NCBI GenBank assembly: GCA_045105475.1
Contig: JBGCDP010000037.1
Coordinates: 24,358-88,357, forward strand
DNA length: 64,000 nt
Direction of reading: 5' to 3'
From: WTJY01 sp045105475
Lineage (GTDB): Bacteria > Chloroflexota > Anaerolineae > Promineifilales > Promineifilaceae
How positions within the stretch are numbered: position 1 is the stretch's first letter; every line of letters starts with the position of its first letter. Of the stretch, positions 1-9,389 are shown in pieces. The position numbers and the translations under genes are program-made. The notes below the pieces were generated by a model. That model worked only from the letters and a program-made list of their open reading frames with translations, made no database searches and was not told where the DNA came from.

Positions 1-513
1 AGCAGATAGTCGGCCGATTTCGAGCTGGCAGTTTGGGAAAATCGCCTTGAGCCAAACAGTTCCAGATAGTTCAAGATAATGCTTAAAGCTTACTTCCGGC
101 CATTCCGGATCATCCTTTAATCCGGGATAATCTTCGGGATGGCTTAACCACCAACCGTATTTGTAGTTTGATACATACCATTCAAAAGGATTTCTAACGC
201 AGCCCGCAATCGGTAACGCACTATATTCTGCAGGGATCTGATTGCACGGAGCATGCTTGATAAGTTGATGAGCGATGGGTGTTTCCCAAAACTTTAAACG
301 TTTGAGAGCCTCCTGTAGGGGATCTTCCCGAATAGGTTGATAGAACTTACTCCCATAAATTTGATTGAGCGATTTTTGGACAAACGTTCCACCAGTCTTG
401 GGAACATGAATAAAAACGAATGTGGGTGTAATAATCATTTTGATGAAGTCGTGCAAACAATAAGAATTGCGCTCAATCATATCATCATGAGTACAAAATG
501 TTCTTAGATCCAT
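1..513 (-). CDS. Sulfotransferase family protein, C-terminus cut by window edge
   Basis: The reading frame is open from an ATG at 513 to the window edge (171 codons) and encodes a PAPS-dependent sulfotransferase-like protein. The diagnostic P-loop HVPKTGGT, which binds the 5'-phosphosulfate, lies near residues 34-41. RNPFEWYVSNY further on matches the 3'-phosphate-binding region. Such enzymes transfer sulfate from PAPS to glycans or other hydroxyls, consistent with the surface-glycan genes at 2893-5365. The start is uncertain: ATGs at 513 and 438 are both in frame and neither has a clear ribosome-binding site. I chose the longer form because the P-loop of this family normally sits some distance from the N-terminus. 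The C-terminal part is outside the window. Confidence 0.75.
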   Translation of the reverse strand, partial: MDLRTFCTHDDMIERNSYCLHDFIKMIITPTFVFIHVPKTGGTFVQKSLNQIYGSKFYQPIREDPLQEALKRLKFWETPIAHQLIKHAPCNQIPAEYSALPIAGCVRNPFEWYVSNYKYGWWLSHPEDYPGLKDDPEWPEVSFKHYLELSGTVWLKAIFPNCQLEIGRLSA

Positions 514-534
514 TCTGACTCAACAAAATAGGCA

Positions 535-572
535 ATAAAAAAGGGTGACGCTGATTTAATCAACGTCACCCT
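535..572 (-). terminator. Rho-independent terminator of the modular secreted protein gene
   Basis: Arms 542-550 and 564-572 (AGGGTGACG / CGTCACCCT) form a 9-bp stem extended by an A/T-rich upper stem. On the minus strand the stem is followed by a T-run (A-run 535-542 on +). It lies about 30 bp past the stop of the gene ending at 604. Confidence 0.85.
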
Positions 573-603
573 AGCACTTAACTAATTAAGAAGGATGCGA
601 GTC

Positions 604-2010
604 TTAGTTGCTCACAGGAATACAGTTGTAGTCTTCGCCAACACCTTGGCCGTCAGCCCCGATTGACTGAACGCGGACAACACCAACTAATTCACTACCA
701 GCTGGGCCTTCGATGATTAAACCACCACCGAATCCACCGATGTAACCGAACTCATCAAGGTTAGCAGCAGAACCTGTTGCTGCAGTAGCGCGGGTGCTTT
801 GTTTTGCACCAGTTGCTAATGCATCCATTGTGTGAGTTCCAACAGCTGTACCGGTTTTGTCGATGTAAGTTGCAGTTACATCACCAGCAGCCAATGCGCT
901 ACCAACGTTCTGGATAGCGATGAACGCACGTTGGCGTTGGCCTGTGCTGTATTGAGAAGCTGACCAGCGAACGTATGGACAAGCAAGTTTTGTACCACCA
1001 GTGGTTGCACCTTCAAATGCGGTTGAAACAGTTGCATTTGAGATTTTACCAATAACGATGATTGGCTCTGCGCTGGTGATTGTTGCTGAACCATTGAAGT
1101 TGTCGCTTTGTTGGTTACAAGTTGCGAAACTTGCTTTTGCGCCAGCATCAATGCTTTTAACATCAGTTTGACCATTGCTGTATGTAACGGTTACGCTGGT
1201 TGTAGCGGTACCGGTGTTTTGAACAGCGTAGAAAGAGTCAAGACCGAAGTATTTACAAGCTGCTGATGGCATGAATACTTCTGTTCCGCCTACTGGAATA
1301 CCTTGGAAGGCTGAAACTTTTGGTCCATTGGTTGACATTTCAAGTACAGAACCAACGATGTTCGCAGGAGTTGTTGTACCAGCTTGGAATGCTTCAACTA
1401 CAGCTGATCCGTTGAAAGAAGCTGCTGTGATTTCAGCAAGAGTTCCCATGTCGAAGTATTTAGCTGAGCCTTCTGGCAAGCCAGCAACGTTAACGACAGT
1501 TGGAGCTGCGGTTGGAGCTGCTGAATTATAAATGCTAACGACTAGGTCAACTGCACCACTATCAGCGTTCTGGATAGAGAAGCGTGATGATGTGCTGAAG
1601 GTGTTTTTCAAAACGGTTGCAAGCAATACTTTGGTTGAACCAGCGCTGAAACCATTTGAAAGAGGACGGTTTTTAACATCGCCATCTGAAGAAATTTGTA
1701 CCATTGTGGCAACAACTGGAACGTTAGATGACATTACTGCAGAACCAGAGAATCCTGATGCAATCGTGCCGACGCTACCAACGAACAAAGAGCTACCTGC
1801 ACCAGCTGGCAATGCATCTACTGAGTAGTCAATACTTGTGCCGTTTGCTTCGTTATAGAAGCTAAACTGGATGGTTGCTGTTTCTGTACCTACATTTTGG
1901 TACGTAATTGATGTGGTGTAAGACGCATCATATGCTGTGCCAGCAAATGCGGTTACTGATACCAACATCGCTGTTAACAATGCTAGTGAAGTTACAAGAA
2001 GTTTTTTCAT
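604..2010 (-). CDS. Secreted protein of four tandem beta-sandwich-like modules
   Basis: The 468-residue protein begins with a signal peptide (MKKLLVTSLALL..., cleavage after AFA near residue 23). The rest falls into four similar modules. Each opens with a QN-G phrase (YQNVGTET, IQNADSG, VQNTGTA, IQNVGSA), then a beta strand with Y-N/S/D-G, then an LP-G-like or DAG turn, and closes with an F-GSA-hydrophobic phrase (GFSGSAVMSS, SFNGSAVVEA, NFNGSATITS). This suggests a surface or extracellular adhesin or envelope component, but I do not recognise a named family. The start is supported by AGGAGA at 2019-2024. Codon use is A/T-richer than in neighbours, as is usual for a highly expressed surface protein. 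Own promoter and strong terminator indicate a single-gene unit. Confidence 0.85.
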   Translation of the reverse strand: MKKLLVTSLALLTAMLVSVTAFAGTAYDASYTTSITYQNVGTETATIQFSFYNEANGTSIDYSVDALPAGAGSSLFVGSVGTIASGFSGSAVMSSNVPVVATMVQISSDGDVKNRPLSNGFSAGSTKVLLATVLKNTFSTSSRFSIQNADSGAVDLVVSIYNSAAPTAAPTVVNVAGLPEGSAKYFDMGTLAEITAASFNGSAVVEAFQAGTTTPANIVGSVLEMSTNGPKVSAFQGIPVGGTEVFMPSAACKYFGLDSFYAVQNTGTATTSVTVTYSNGQTDVKSIDAGAKASFATCNQQSDNFNGSATITSAEPIIVIGKISNATVSTAFEGATTGGTKLACPYVRWSASQYSTGQRQRAFIAIQNVGSALAAGDVTATYIDKTGTAVGTHTMDALATGAKQSTRATAATGSAANLDEFGYIGGFGGGLIIEGPAGSELVGVVRVQSIGADGQGVGEDYNCIPVSN

Positions 2011-2308
2011 GATTGATATCTCCTGATATTTAAATAACTTAATGACTGCATAACTTAAAAAGTTAAATGCTTTAAAATTGAAATATGAATGATTTCAACT
2101 TACTACACCATAATAATTGCATTTTTTCTGCTTAATCTCAATAACCCATTAGGAGTAACTACCCCCGTTAACTCTCTGGAAACGGGTTAATAGAGGAGTA
2201 ATCCCATTATATTTTTAGTTATCTTATAGTATGATCTTGTCGTGTTGCTAAAAACTTCTTTTGGCACAATTTATTTTAAATCATTTACTATCTAGTCATA
2301 AAAAAGAA

Positions 2309-2920
2309 ATGAAAACAAAGTTATTAATCAATCTAATCGTCATATGTTGCACCGCTTTTGCACTTGTTGCTTGCGGTAATGAAAGCCCGCAGCCCATTCC
2401 AAATAACGGCTCACAGGAAGTCGATGTTTCCAATAATAATGATAACGGTAATATAGAGGCTGAGTCGGTAGCGGTTCAAATTGATCCTCCGGCCGTGGCT
2501 CCGGCCGAAGCTGGAACGGCTTCGATTACAGGATCTATTTATTCACTTACTTATAATCAACCCATTGTGGGCATTCCAGTCTCTCTTTCAGAGATTATTC
2601 GTGATGAATCTGGAGAAGGTGTTTATGTATATGACCCAGCCTTTAGCCCTACAACTGATTCCCTTCCTGGTGGTTACTTTGTGATTGAGAATGTTGAGCC
2701 AGGTGAATATGTTGTTGTTGTCGGCAATGTTGAAATTAATACCTACAAAATTGTTGCTGAAGATGACGGACTTCCTAAAATATTTGATGCACCGGCCGAT
2801 CAGATAACAGAGCTCCCCGTAATAGAAGTAGAAGGGTTAGACATTTACATCAACGGCCCAGTTTACGAAGAGGGTTATCCAGGACCTGAGGGTTATCCTG
2901 AACCGGAAAGCGATTCCTGA
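2309..2920 (+). CDS. Lipoprotein with a carboxypeptidase-regulatory-like beta domain
   Basis: From the ATG at 2309 (MKTKLLINL...) the protein has a type II signal sequence with lipobox LVACG, so it should be lipidated and anchored outside the membrane. Residues of about 70-140 (SITGSIYSLTYNQPIVGIPVSL ... GYFVIENVEPGEYVVVVG pattern) match the repeated beta-sandwich of carboxypeptidase regulatory-like or SpaA-like domains, which are structural or binding modules. The tail is Pro/Glu/Gly-rich (GYPGPEGYPEPE). The frame extends upstream to a TTG at 2261, but the signal peptide places the start at 2309. Its last 28 bp overlap the convergent glycosyltransferase gene. The upstream gap (2011-2308) is A/T-rich and holds nothing else I can name. 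Confidence 0.8.
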   Translation: MKTKLLINLIVICCTAFALVACGNESPQPIPNNGSQEVDVSNNNDNGNIEAESVAVQIDPPAVAPAEAGTASITGSIYSLTYNQPIVGIPVSLSEIIRDESGEGVYVYDPAFSPTTDSLPGGYFVIENVEPGEYVVVVGNVEINTYKIVAEDDGLPKIFDAPADQITELPVIEVEGLDIYINGPVYEEGYPGPEGYPEPESDS

Positions 2921-4104
2921 TAAATCTGTTCATGCTTCACAGCAACCTGCTTGAAGGTGAAATGCTCTGTAATATGCTCTTTCCCATTTTGGCGTAAAGA
3001 GTATATTGCAGAATTTGATAAATTTAGCAATTCTGTCATCCCCTCGATAAGGGAATCTGCACTGTGCGGCTCTACTAAAATTCCTGTTTTCTTATCTAAA
3101 ACAAGCTCTATGTTGCCAGATACACGTGTCGCAACTACGGGAATTTTCGCATAAAGGCTTTCCATGATGACGGTTGGTAGCCCCTCCCATAGCGAGCAAC
3201 TTACAAAAATATCAAATATTTTGTAAAGTGATTCTATATCTGAGCGTGGGCCTGCGAACAAAAACCGTTTTTGTAGCCCTAAGCGATCGACTTTGGCCTG
3301 CAGCCCATCTTTTAACGGGCCATCTCCAGCTATTACGAAATAGAGATCATCGAATGTTTTACATAGCTCAACGGCCGCATCGATCAAGAACGCATACCCT
3401 TTTTGTTCAACGAGCCGGCCGACTGACCCTATGATTCGGCCGTTTGTTGGTACACCTAGTTCAGCTTTCAGCTGATCAACATCAACAACTTTTGCTAGCT
3501 TCTGCTCCATCTGTGTCGCATTTAGCGCATTATTGAGCACGCCGGCCGGTTTGTTGAGCCTGTTCGTCAGCCGCCTGCTGTTTAAATTAGCGACAACTTG
3601 ATCTGAAACCCCATACTCAGCTTTATAGGTTAGTGGTAAAAGAAAATTCGTCAGCAGTTGCCTGCGATATTGACGACGAGGCCACTCCTTTTCATTGTGG
3701 ACCGTTCTTAGTAACGTTTTTGCACCTAGAAATCTTTTTAAGCACAAGGCCAAAACATCTCCAAATTGACAGTGACTATGGATGATGTCAAACCTTTCCC
3801 CTTGCAGCATATTGCGCGTGTCAACCAAGCAGCGCCAAAAACTTTTTGTAGGCGAGCTTTCGTCCCACTGTGTTGGCATGATTGCGTTCACCCCGGCCGC
3901 CTGCGCGTGTTTTAGCCAAGTCTGCTCATTCTCAACCCCGTAGGCCCACATCCCTAAAAGCGTGACATCTACTTTCGCTGTATCGATGTTTTTTGACAGC
4001 TCCAACCCAAAGCGTTCAATACCGCCCAAAGGGCCATCAATGGCAAAGCCAGAGGTGATGAGTAACACGCGTATGGGTGGGGTAGGATGTTTAGAGTGAC
4101 TCAT
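2893..4104 (-). CDS. GT4-type glycosyltransferase (group 1)
   Basis: Retaining GT-B glycosyltransferase. The N-terminal half has the acceptor-side pattern LITSGF..GPLGGIERFGLELS; the C-terminal half has the nucleotide-sugar half (IIGSVGRLVEQKGYAFLIDAA; FVIAGDGPLKDGL). The E-x7-E motif EGLPTVIME and the PVVATRVSGNIELV loop are typical of GT4. The likely start is ATG 4104 (MSHSKHPTPP...), which overlaps the upstream gene by 14 bp; the longer in-frame start at 4206 would lie deep in that gene. It probably adds a sugar to an exopolysaccharide or wall glycan, with the adjacent pyruvyl-transferase-like enzyme in the same operon. The gene is convergent with, and overlaps by 28 bp, the lipoprotein gene at 2309-2920. 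Confidence 0.88.
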   Translation of the reverse strand: MSHSKHPTPPIRVLLITSGFAIDGPLGGIERFGLELSKNIDTAKVDVTLLGMWAYGVENEQTWLKHAQAAGVNAIMPTQWDESSPTKSFWRCLVDTRNMLQGERFDIIHSHCQFGDVLALCLKRFLGAKTLLRTVHNEKEWPRRQYRRQLLTNFLLPLTYKAEYGVSDQVVANLNSRRLTNRLNKPAGVLNNALNATQMEQKLAKVVDVDQLKAELGVPTNGRIIGSVGRLVEQKGYAFLIDAAVELCKTFDDLYFVIAGDGPLKDGLQAKVDRLGLQKRFLFAGPRSDIESLYKIFDIFVSCSLWEGLPTVIMESLYAKIPVVATRVSGNIELVLDKKTGILVEPHSADSLIEGMTELLNLSNSAIYSLRQNGKEHITEHFTFKQVAVKHEQIYQESLSGSG

Positions 4105-5365
4105 AATCTTGGCGCAGTGTAGGAATGATCGAGGCCGCTTCCTGTTTAAGTGTCGGAATACTCGCTTGAATGGTTTTGAGAAGCAGGTCACGTTGCCGAT
4201 AGCCATCCGTTAGAAATTGGGGCATCGTCTCGGGCGAAACATCTTCAATTTTAATCACGTGATCTTTGAGCCCAGCCATCGTCATGATCCCGGCCGTTTT
4301 ATATTGATATTGAATCGCCACTACCGGAATCTGCTGTACGAGCGCAAAAATATTTGAATGTAAGCGTGAGCCAATAAAAAAGTCCATGGCACCATATGCT
4401 GATTTTAACGTGTTTGAGTCAAGCTCCTCTTCTATAAACAGGACATTCGAGGCTAAATCTTGTAACTGGTTATAGACGCGCTCGGCCGTTTTGCGATCAT
4501 CAGAAGCTGCATTGGGTCCAAACACTTGGGAAAACAAAATCACTTTGACTTGGTTTTGTTCAATTAGGTTTCGGATTGCCATAACCAAACCGGCTTCATA
4601 TGTTTTTTGGCCTTTGAATGGCTCAAACTGTGCTCCCCAGTTAATGGTCGTAATGCCGACAAGTTTATCCCTTTGAGGGTCAACCTGGTATTTTGCCAAC
4701 AGGCTTAACCCGGCCGCTGTGCTTTGCACCTGACTGGCAAATGCTGTATCTGGCACGACTTTTACTTTTTTAGAATCAATTTTTAGCTGGTCAACTGTAA
4801 CCGTCTTTGAGATGTCATCCCGCACAAATATGAGTCGAGTTTGCTTGAGAATGCGGCTTAAAATTCTTTTTTCATGCCACTTGGTGATCGGGCCAATTGT
4901 TTGAGGGAGTAGATAAAGCGGTTTTTTTGCCCAGATGGCAATTTGTAGTGTTAGGCATGAGATAAGAAACGGAATACTGAAAAAGCCGCTCGTATAAAGA
5001 AAGTTGCCGGGGCAGCTCATGACGATGTCGGCCGAAGTGTAGGCATTGAGCAGGGTTTGCCACTCTTTGTCAGAAGCTTGGCTTTGCACCTGCTTACCAG
5101 ATGTGAAGCGCCATCTGAGCAAGGCCCACAAAATCGCGAGGCTTTTTTGTGGATGCCAGCGGCCGTGTTCAAACTTCATCCAGTAGAGCCATGATGGGAG
5201 AATCGTCACCGGGCCGTCAAGTTTCTCTGTCTCATCTAAGTCATTAATTGAAACGGTAATCTTCGCGTGTGGGAACTCTTCTCGAATCAATTGTAGGGCG
5301 GTGTTATTAAGAACGAGGTCCCCTGCATTTTTGACAGAGTGGAGATTTAGAATCAAGATTTTCAT
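4091..5365 (-). CDS. Polysaccharide pyruvyl transferase family protein
   Basis: The 424-residue protein matches the WcaK/AmsJ/CsaB-like pyruvyl transferase family: N-terminal MKILILNLHSVKNAGDLVLN, a central LLPQTIGPI and FVRDD, then VGSRLH-like FIGSRLHSNIFALVQQIPVVAIQYQYKT near the C-terminus. Members transfer pyruvate from phosphoenolpyruvate to glycan hydroxyls as ketals, often on wall or exopolysaccharide. Its stop (4091-4093) lies inside the start region of the downstream glycosyltransferase, so the two are translationally coupled. The substrate cannot be read from the sequence. Confidence 0.87.
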   Translation of the reverse strand: MKILILNLHSVKNAGDLVLNNTALQLIREEFPHAKITVSINDLDETEKLDGPVTILPSWLYWMKFEHGRWHPQKSLAILWALLRWRFTSGKQVQSQASDKEWQTLLNAYTSADIVMSCPGNFLYTSGFFSIPFLISCLTLQIAIWAKKPLYLLPQTIGPITKWHEKRILSRILKQTRLIFVRDDISKTVTVDQLKIDSKKVKVVPDTAFASQVQSTAAGLSLLAKYQVDPQRDKLVGITTINWGAQFEPFKGQKTYEAGLVMAIRNLIEQNQVKVILFSQVFGPNAASDDRKTAERVYNQLQDLASNVLFIEEELDSNTLKSAYGAMDFFIGSRLHSNIFALVQQIPVVAIQYQYKTAGIMTMAGLKDHVIKIEDVSPETMPQFLTDGYRQRDLLLKTIQASIPTLKQEAASIIPTLRQDYESL

Positions 5366-5754
5366 CGTTTCAGATAGAAGTTGTTTTTGAAGCGTTATCA
5401 GATGGATCGGATGTCACAATTTTACCCCTCTAAAAAAATTCTGGTGAAACTCTGATACGAACCTCAAACTGGACAGGGTATTATTATAGGTTCACTAAAT
5501 TTTGTGCCACTACTGCCTACATTAAACAATAGAGCACGCTTCGCTACTCACCTGTCGTCACTTCATCTGACTAGCGTTTTTATTAGTTCACGGTGATTTA
5601 AAAGAGTTGATTTTCTAAAAAAGGCTCTTAAGATCGCTCGCCTTCATCGAATTATTGGTTACCCACGTAATCAAGGTTTAATGATGGCTGTGAAGCGGTT
5701 TCAGAAACTAGAATCCACGTTTAGTTTTTAAAATCGTTTCCAAACAGAGGTTAT
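5366..5754. other. Intergenic region between divergent genes, possible gene remnant
   Basis: About 390 bp between the divergent pyruvyl-transferase and ABC exporter genes, so promoters for both should lie here. I see no strong -35/-10 pair. On the + strand about 44 codons are open from 5600 to a TAA at 5729-5731, reading protein-like (KIARLHRIIGYPRNQGLMMA) but with no plausible early start codon. This could be a decayed gene end or chance. Confidence 0.35.
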
Positions 5755-7518
5755 ATGCAAAATCGTACAGTTACCTACCGACGACTCTTCGCCTATTTGG
5801 GACCCCACAAAAAAGAGTTTGTGCTAGCAGTTTTGGGGATGTTGGGAGCGGTTGTTTTCAACTTATTTATCCCTCAGTTGGTCAGCACCGCAATTGATAG
5901 TGCCGTGGCTGAAGGGCGCATTGAAGCCCTTGTGCGTACGGCCGGACTGCTGCTGCTTGTCGGCTGCGGCCGGGGTGCATCGATGTACGCTCAGCTTTAC
6001 TATCAAGAGTATTTGACACACAGTGTTGCTTATGAGCTACGCAACGAGTTTTATTGGTCGGTCCAAAAGCTCCCTTTTTCATTTCATGATGTGACCCATA
6101 CCGGTGACCTCATGAGTCGGGCAACGGCCGACATAAGTGAAACTCAGCGCTTTATCGGGATCGGGTTGATCGAGCTGAGCCGCATCTTTTTGTTATTGAC
6201 CGGTGTTCTGATCGCGATGTCATTAGAGAGCCTTTTTCTGACCGCACTTGCAATGGGGCCGATGCTGATCCTGCTTGTGATTGCGATTTTGTTCGGCCGG
6301 AAGGTGCGCGGCATTTTCAAAGCGATCCAGGAACAGTTGGCCGTTATTTCGACAACGATGCAGGAAACCCTAACAGGTATTCAGCTTGTTAAAGTGTTTT
6401 CAAGAGAAAACTACGAGCGGGATCGGTTTGACGAAGAGAACGCGGTTTGGGTCAAACGGCGCATAGAGATGATTGTGACATGGTCAAACAATTGGCCCGT
6501 CATGGGCTTTCTTGTGGCCTTAGCGATTATGCTCATCCTTTGGTATGGCGGTCCGATGGTGATCGAAGAACAGCTTACTTTAGGGACTCTGTTTGCCATG
6601 ATCTCTTACTTACTGTTGCTGAATGGGCCAGTTCAGCGGGTGGGCTTTTTAGTTAACCTAGCTGCCACAGCTGTATCGGCCGCGGAGCGGATTTTTGAGA
6701 TTGTTGACACCGATGGAGACATTCTTGAATCACCAAACGCCATCAAAAAAGAAAGCGTGATTGGTGAGATTGAGTTTGAGAACGTCTCATTTAGTTATCA
6801 AGGTGGTCCCAAGATTATTAGAGATGTGAGTCTGACCGCTAGCCCTGGTGAGACAGTTGCCCTAATCGGACCAACCGGCTCTGGTAAATCAACGCTAACC
6901 AATTTGATTCCTCGTTTCTATGATGCGACGGAGGGGGTAATTCGTTTAGACGGCGATAACATCAAGGATTTGACGCTTAAGAGTTTACGGTCAGAAATCG
7001 GCATGGTGCTGCAAGATTCATTCTTGTTTAGTGACACAATCGCTGAGAATATCGCATATGGGGACATCAACGCTTCGATGGATGATTTGGCTGACGCGGC
7101 CCGGGCGGCACGCGCCCATGAGTTTATCGAGAACCTGCCATTGAAGTACCAAACCATCGTTGGAGAGCGGGGGGTCACGCTTTCTGGTGGGCAAAAGCAG
7201 CGTATCGCGATTGCACGGGCGCTGCTGGCTGACCCACGCATTTTGATTTTGGATGACTCGACAAGCAGTGTTGATACAGAAACGGAATACTTGATCCAAC
7301 AGGCTTTGAATGAGCTGATGGTCGGCCGGACAACGTTCGTCATCGCTCAGCGTCTGCTCACGCTAAAAAACGCTGATCAGATTTTGGTGCTTGATGATGG
7401 TGCCATCGTCGAACGGGGTAAACATGATGACCTGCTCATGCAAGATGGCCTTTACCGCCATCTATATGATTTGCAGTTGAAAGATCAAGAAGAGCTGAAA
7501 AGCATGGGAGGCAACTAA
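5755..7518 (+). CDS. ABC exporter half-transporter with degenerate ATP site
   Basis: The 587-residue type IV (ABCB-like) exporter subunit has an N-terminal six-helix membrane domain (about residues 15-315) and a C-terminal ATPase domain. Walker A GPTGSGKST is at 372-380 and the signature LSGGQ at 476-480. The residue after the Walker B Asp500 is Asp501 instead of the catalytic Glu, and the switch position is Gln532 (IAQRL) instead of His. This is the hallmark of the degenerate subunit in heterodimeric exporters such as BmrC/BmrD, LmrC/LmrD and TM287/288. The partner gene follows after 3 bp. The start ATG at 5755 has AGAGG upstream. Substrate (drug, lipid or peptide) is not inferable. The complex sits in the cytoplasmic membrane. 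Confidence 0.95.
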   Translation: MQNRTVTYRRLFAYLGPHKKEFVLAVLGMLGAVVFNLFIPQLVSTAIDSAVAEGRIEALVRTAGLLLLVGCGRGASMYAQLYYQEYLTHSVAYELRNEFYWSVQKLPFSFHDVTHTGDLMSRATADISETQRFIGIGLIELSRIFLLLTGVLIAMSLESLFLTALAMGPMLILLVIAILFGRKVRGIFKAIQEQLAVISTTMQETLTGIQLVKVFSRENYERDRFDEENAVWVKRRIEMIVTWSNNWPVMGFLVALAIMLILWYGGPMVIEEQLTLGTLFAMISYLLLLNGPVQRVGFLVNLAATAVSAAERIFEIVDTDGDILESPNAIKKESVIGEIEFENVSFSYQGGPKIIRDVSLTASPGETVALIGPTGSGKSTLTNLIPRFYDATEGVIRLDGDNIKDLTLKSLRSEIGMVLQDSFLFSDTIAENIAYGDINASMDDLADAARAARAHEFIENLPLKYQTIVGERGVTLSGGQKQRIAIARALLADPRILILDDSTSSVDTETEYLIQQALNELMVGRTTFVIAQRLLTLKNADQILVLDDGAIVERGKHDDLLMQDGLYRHLYDLQLKDQEELKSMGGN

Positions 7519-7521
7519 ATT

Positions 7522-9363
7522 ATGACCGCAATATACGATTCAGAAGCATCACAATGGCGCAAACGGCGCGAACAGCGGATCAACGACTTACTTCCTGAAG
7601 AAGAAGACGATTTAGAAAACGTTGACCCTAAACTACTTTTCCGACTTCTTGTTTTTCTAGAACCTTATCGAATGCAGGTGGTTTGGGCCGTCGTTTTCAT
7701 GATCATTTCAGCCATGATCGGGGTTGTGGCTCAACCTTGGATCATCGGCCAAGTTTTTGACCAAGGGATTGAAACTGGCTCTATTCCAGATCTGCGGTTT
7801 TGGGTATTTATGTTTGCTGCCTCGGCCCTGATCGAGCTGGTTGCCAACAAATATCGCATTTCGATTATGGGCATCGTGGGTGGCCATGTTGTGGCTGATG
7901 TGCGCGCCAGACTGTACAACCATCTGCACAGTCTGTCGTTGACCTTCCATAACAATTACAGCGTCGGCCGGATGATGAGCCGCCTGCTAGGCGATATCAC
8001 CATGTTGCGCGACTTCATCACATGGTCCGTCACAGGTCTTTTCCGTTCAATCTTTAGCTTGTTCGGCATTATCGTCGTCATGCTCATCATTAACTGGCGT
8101 TTGGCCTTGATTAGTTTTGCAGTGATTCCGATTTTAGTCATCGCTACCAACTACTATCGGATCAATATTCGCTTAACTTATCGGGCGGCTCGTTCGCGCA
8201 GTTCACTAATTTCAGGCTATTTTAACGAATCGATTTCCGGCATTCGGGTAACCAAGAGCTTCACCCGTGAAGAAGAAAACTTTGGCTTTTTCGATCTGCT
8301 CAATTCAGATTTAAAACGTATCAACTTTGAGGCAGCATTCTTAACTGCGATTTTCTTCCCCTGTGTTGAAATTGTGGGTGCACTCTCTGTTGGATTGGTT
8401 GTGGTCTTTGGCGGCCAGTTTATCTTGGGTGATCAGGCTACGCTGACGGCTGGTGAGTTGATTGCGTTCATTTTATACGTGCAACGCTTTTTCGAACCGA
8501 TCCGTGAGTTGGCTCAACGTTTCAACGTTTTCCAAGGGACGATGGCTTCGACCGAACGCATCTTTGGTCTGCTTGATACTGAGCCTGATTTAGTAGATTC
8601 ACCTGACGCTTACGTGCTACCTGCCATTGATGGCACGGTTCGTTTTGAGGACGTTAACTTCCGCTATAAAGGTAGTGAGTTGATTTTGAAGGGTGTCACG
8701 TTAGAGGCCCAACCGGGTGAGCAGATCGCTCTCGTTGGTGAAACAGGTGCCGGTAAAAGTACCGTGATTCGGCTGTTGGCTCGTTTTTATGATGTCAGCG
8801 ACGGCCGGGTCACGATTGACGGCCACGATATTCGTGATGTGACCGTCGAAAGCCTGCGCCAGCAGATGGGCGTCGTATTGCAAGACACCTTCATGTTTTC
8901 TGGCACCATTTTGGACAACATTCGGTACGGTCGCTTAGATGCAACAGATGAAGAGGTGATCGCGGCCGCAACTGCGGTAGGTGCCCACGAGTTTGTACTG
9001 CGCATGCCAAACGGCTTCCAAACAGAAGTGGGGCAAGACGGTGGTAACTTGAGTGTGGGGCAAAAGCAGATTTTGTCGTTTGCTCGGGCACTATTAGCAG
9101 ACCCTCGTATTTTGGTGCTAGATGAAGCGACGAGTAGTGTAGACACCACGACTGAAAAGCAGATTCAGGTGGCGTTGGAAACGCTGATGAGTGGCCGGAC
9201 ATCGTTTGTGATCGCCCATCGACTGAATACCATTGTGAATTCAGACAAGATAGTTGTGCTGGATCAGGGGAACATTGTTGAGCTCGGTACGCACGACGAG
9301 CTATTGGCTGAGAAAGGCCGCTACTACAATCTGTACACGATGCAATGGAGTGGCGACGAGTAA
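7522..9363 (+). CDS. ABC exporter half-transporter, catalytic partner
   Basis: The 613-residue second subunit has the same exporter fold with a charged N-terminal extension of about 35 residues (EEEDDLENVDPK). The ATPase domain has Walker A GETGAGKST at 406-414, canonical Asp534-Glu535 and switch His566, but a deviant signature LSVGQ at 510-514. In heterodimeric exporters the degenerate site is built from the partner's Walker motifs plus this subunit's altered signature, so the two deviations pair as expected. GGGAGG ends about 12 nt before the ATG, and the gene starts 3 bp after the upstream stop, indicating an operon and stoichiometric expression. Confidence 0.95.
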   Translation: MTAIYDSEASQWRKRREQRINDLLPEEEDDLENVDPKLLFRLLVFLEPYRMQVVWAVVFMIISAMIGVVAQPWIIGQVFDQGIETGSIPDLRFWVFMFAASALIELVANKYRISIMGIVGGHVVADVRARLYNHLHSLSLTFHNNYSVGRMMSRLLGDITMLRDFITWSVTGLFRSIFSLFGIIVVMLIINWRLALISFAVIPILVIATNYYRINIRLTYRAARSRSSLISGYFNESISGIRVTKSFTREEENFGFFDLLNSDLKRINFEAAFLTAIFFPCVEIVGALSVGLVVVFGGQFILGDQATLTAGELIAFILYVQRFFEPIRELAQRFNVFQGTMASTERIFGLLDTEPDLVDSPDAYVLPAIDGTVRFEDVNFRYKGSELILKGVTLEAQPGEQIALVGETGAGKSTVIRLLARFYDVSDGRVTIDGHDIRDVTVESLRQQMGVVLQDTFMFSGTILDNIRYGRLDATDEEVIAAATAVGAHEFVLRMPNGFQTEVGQDGGNLSVGQKQILSFARALLADPRILVLDEATSSVDTTTEKQIQVALETLMSGRTSFVIAHRLNTIVNSDKIVVLDQGNIVELGTHDELLAEKGRYYNLYTMQWSGDE

Positions 9364-9389
9364 ACCGAAAGCCGGTCTGCTTCGCTAGC

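Noticed and set aside
2155..2210. Weak inverted repeat CCCGTT ... AACGGG upstream of the lipoprotein gene
   Set aside because: Stem is short and there is no T-run or operator-like symmetry beyond 6-7 bp.
6918..7343. Minus-strand ORF of 141 codons
   Set aside because: Antisense shadow of the ABC ATPase domain; Ser-rich translation typical of the reverse of a coding frame.
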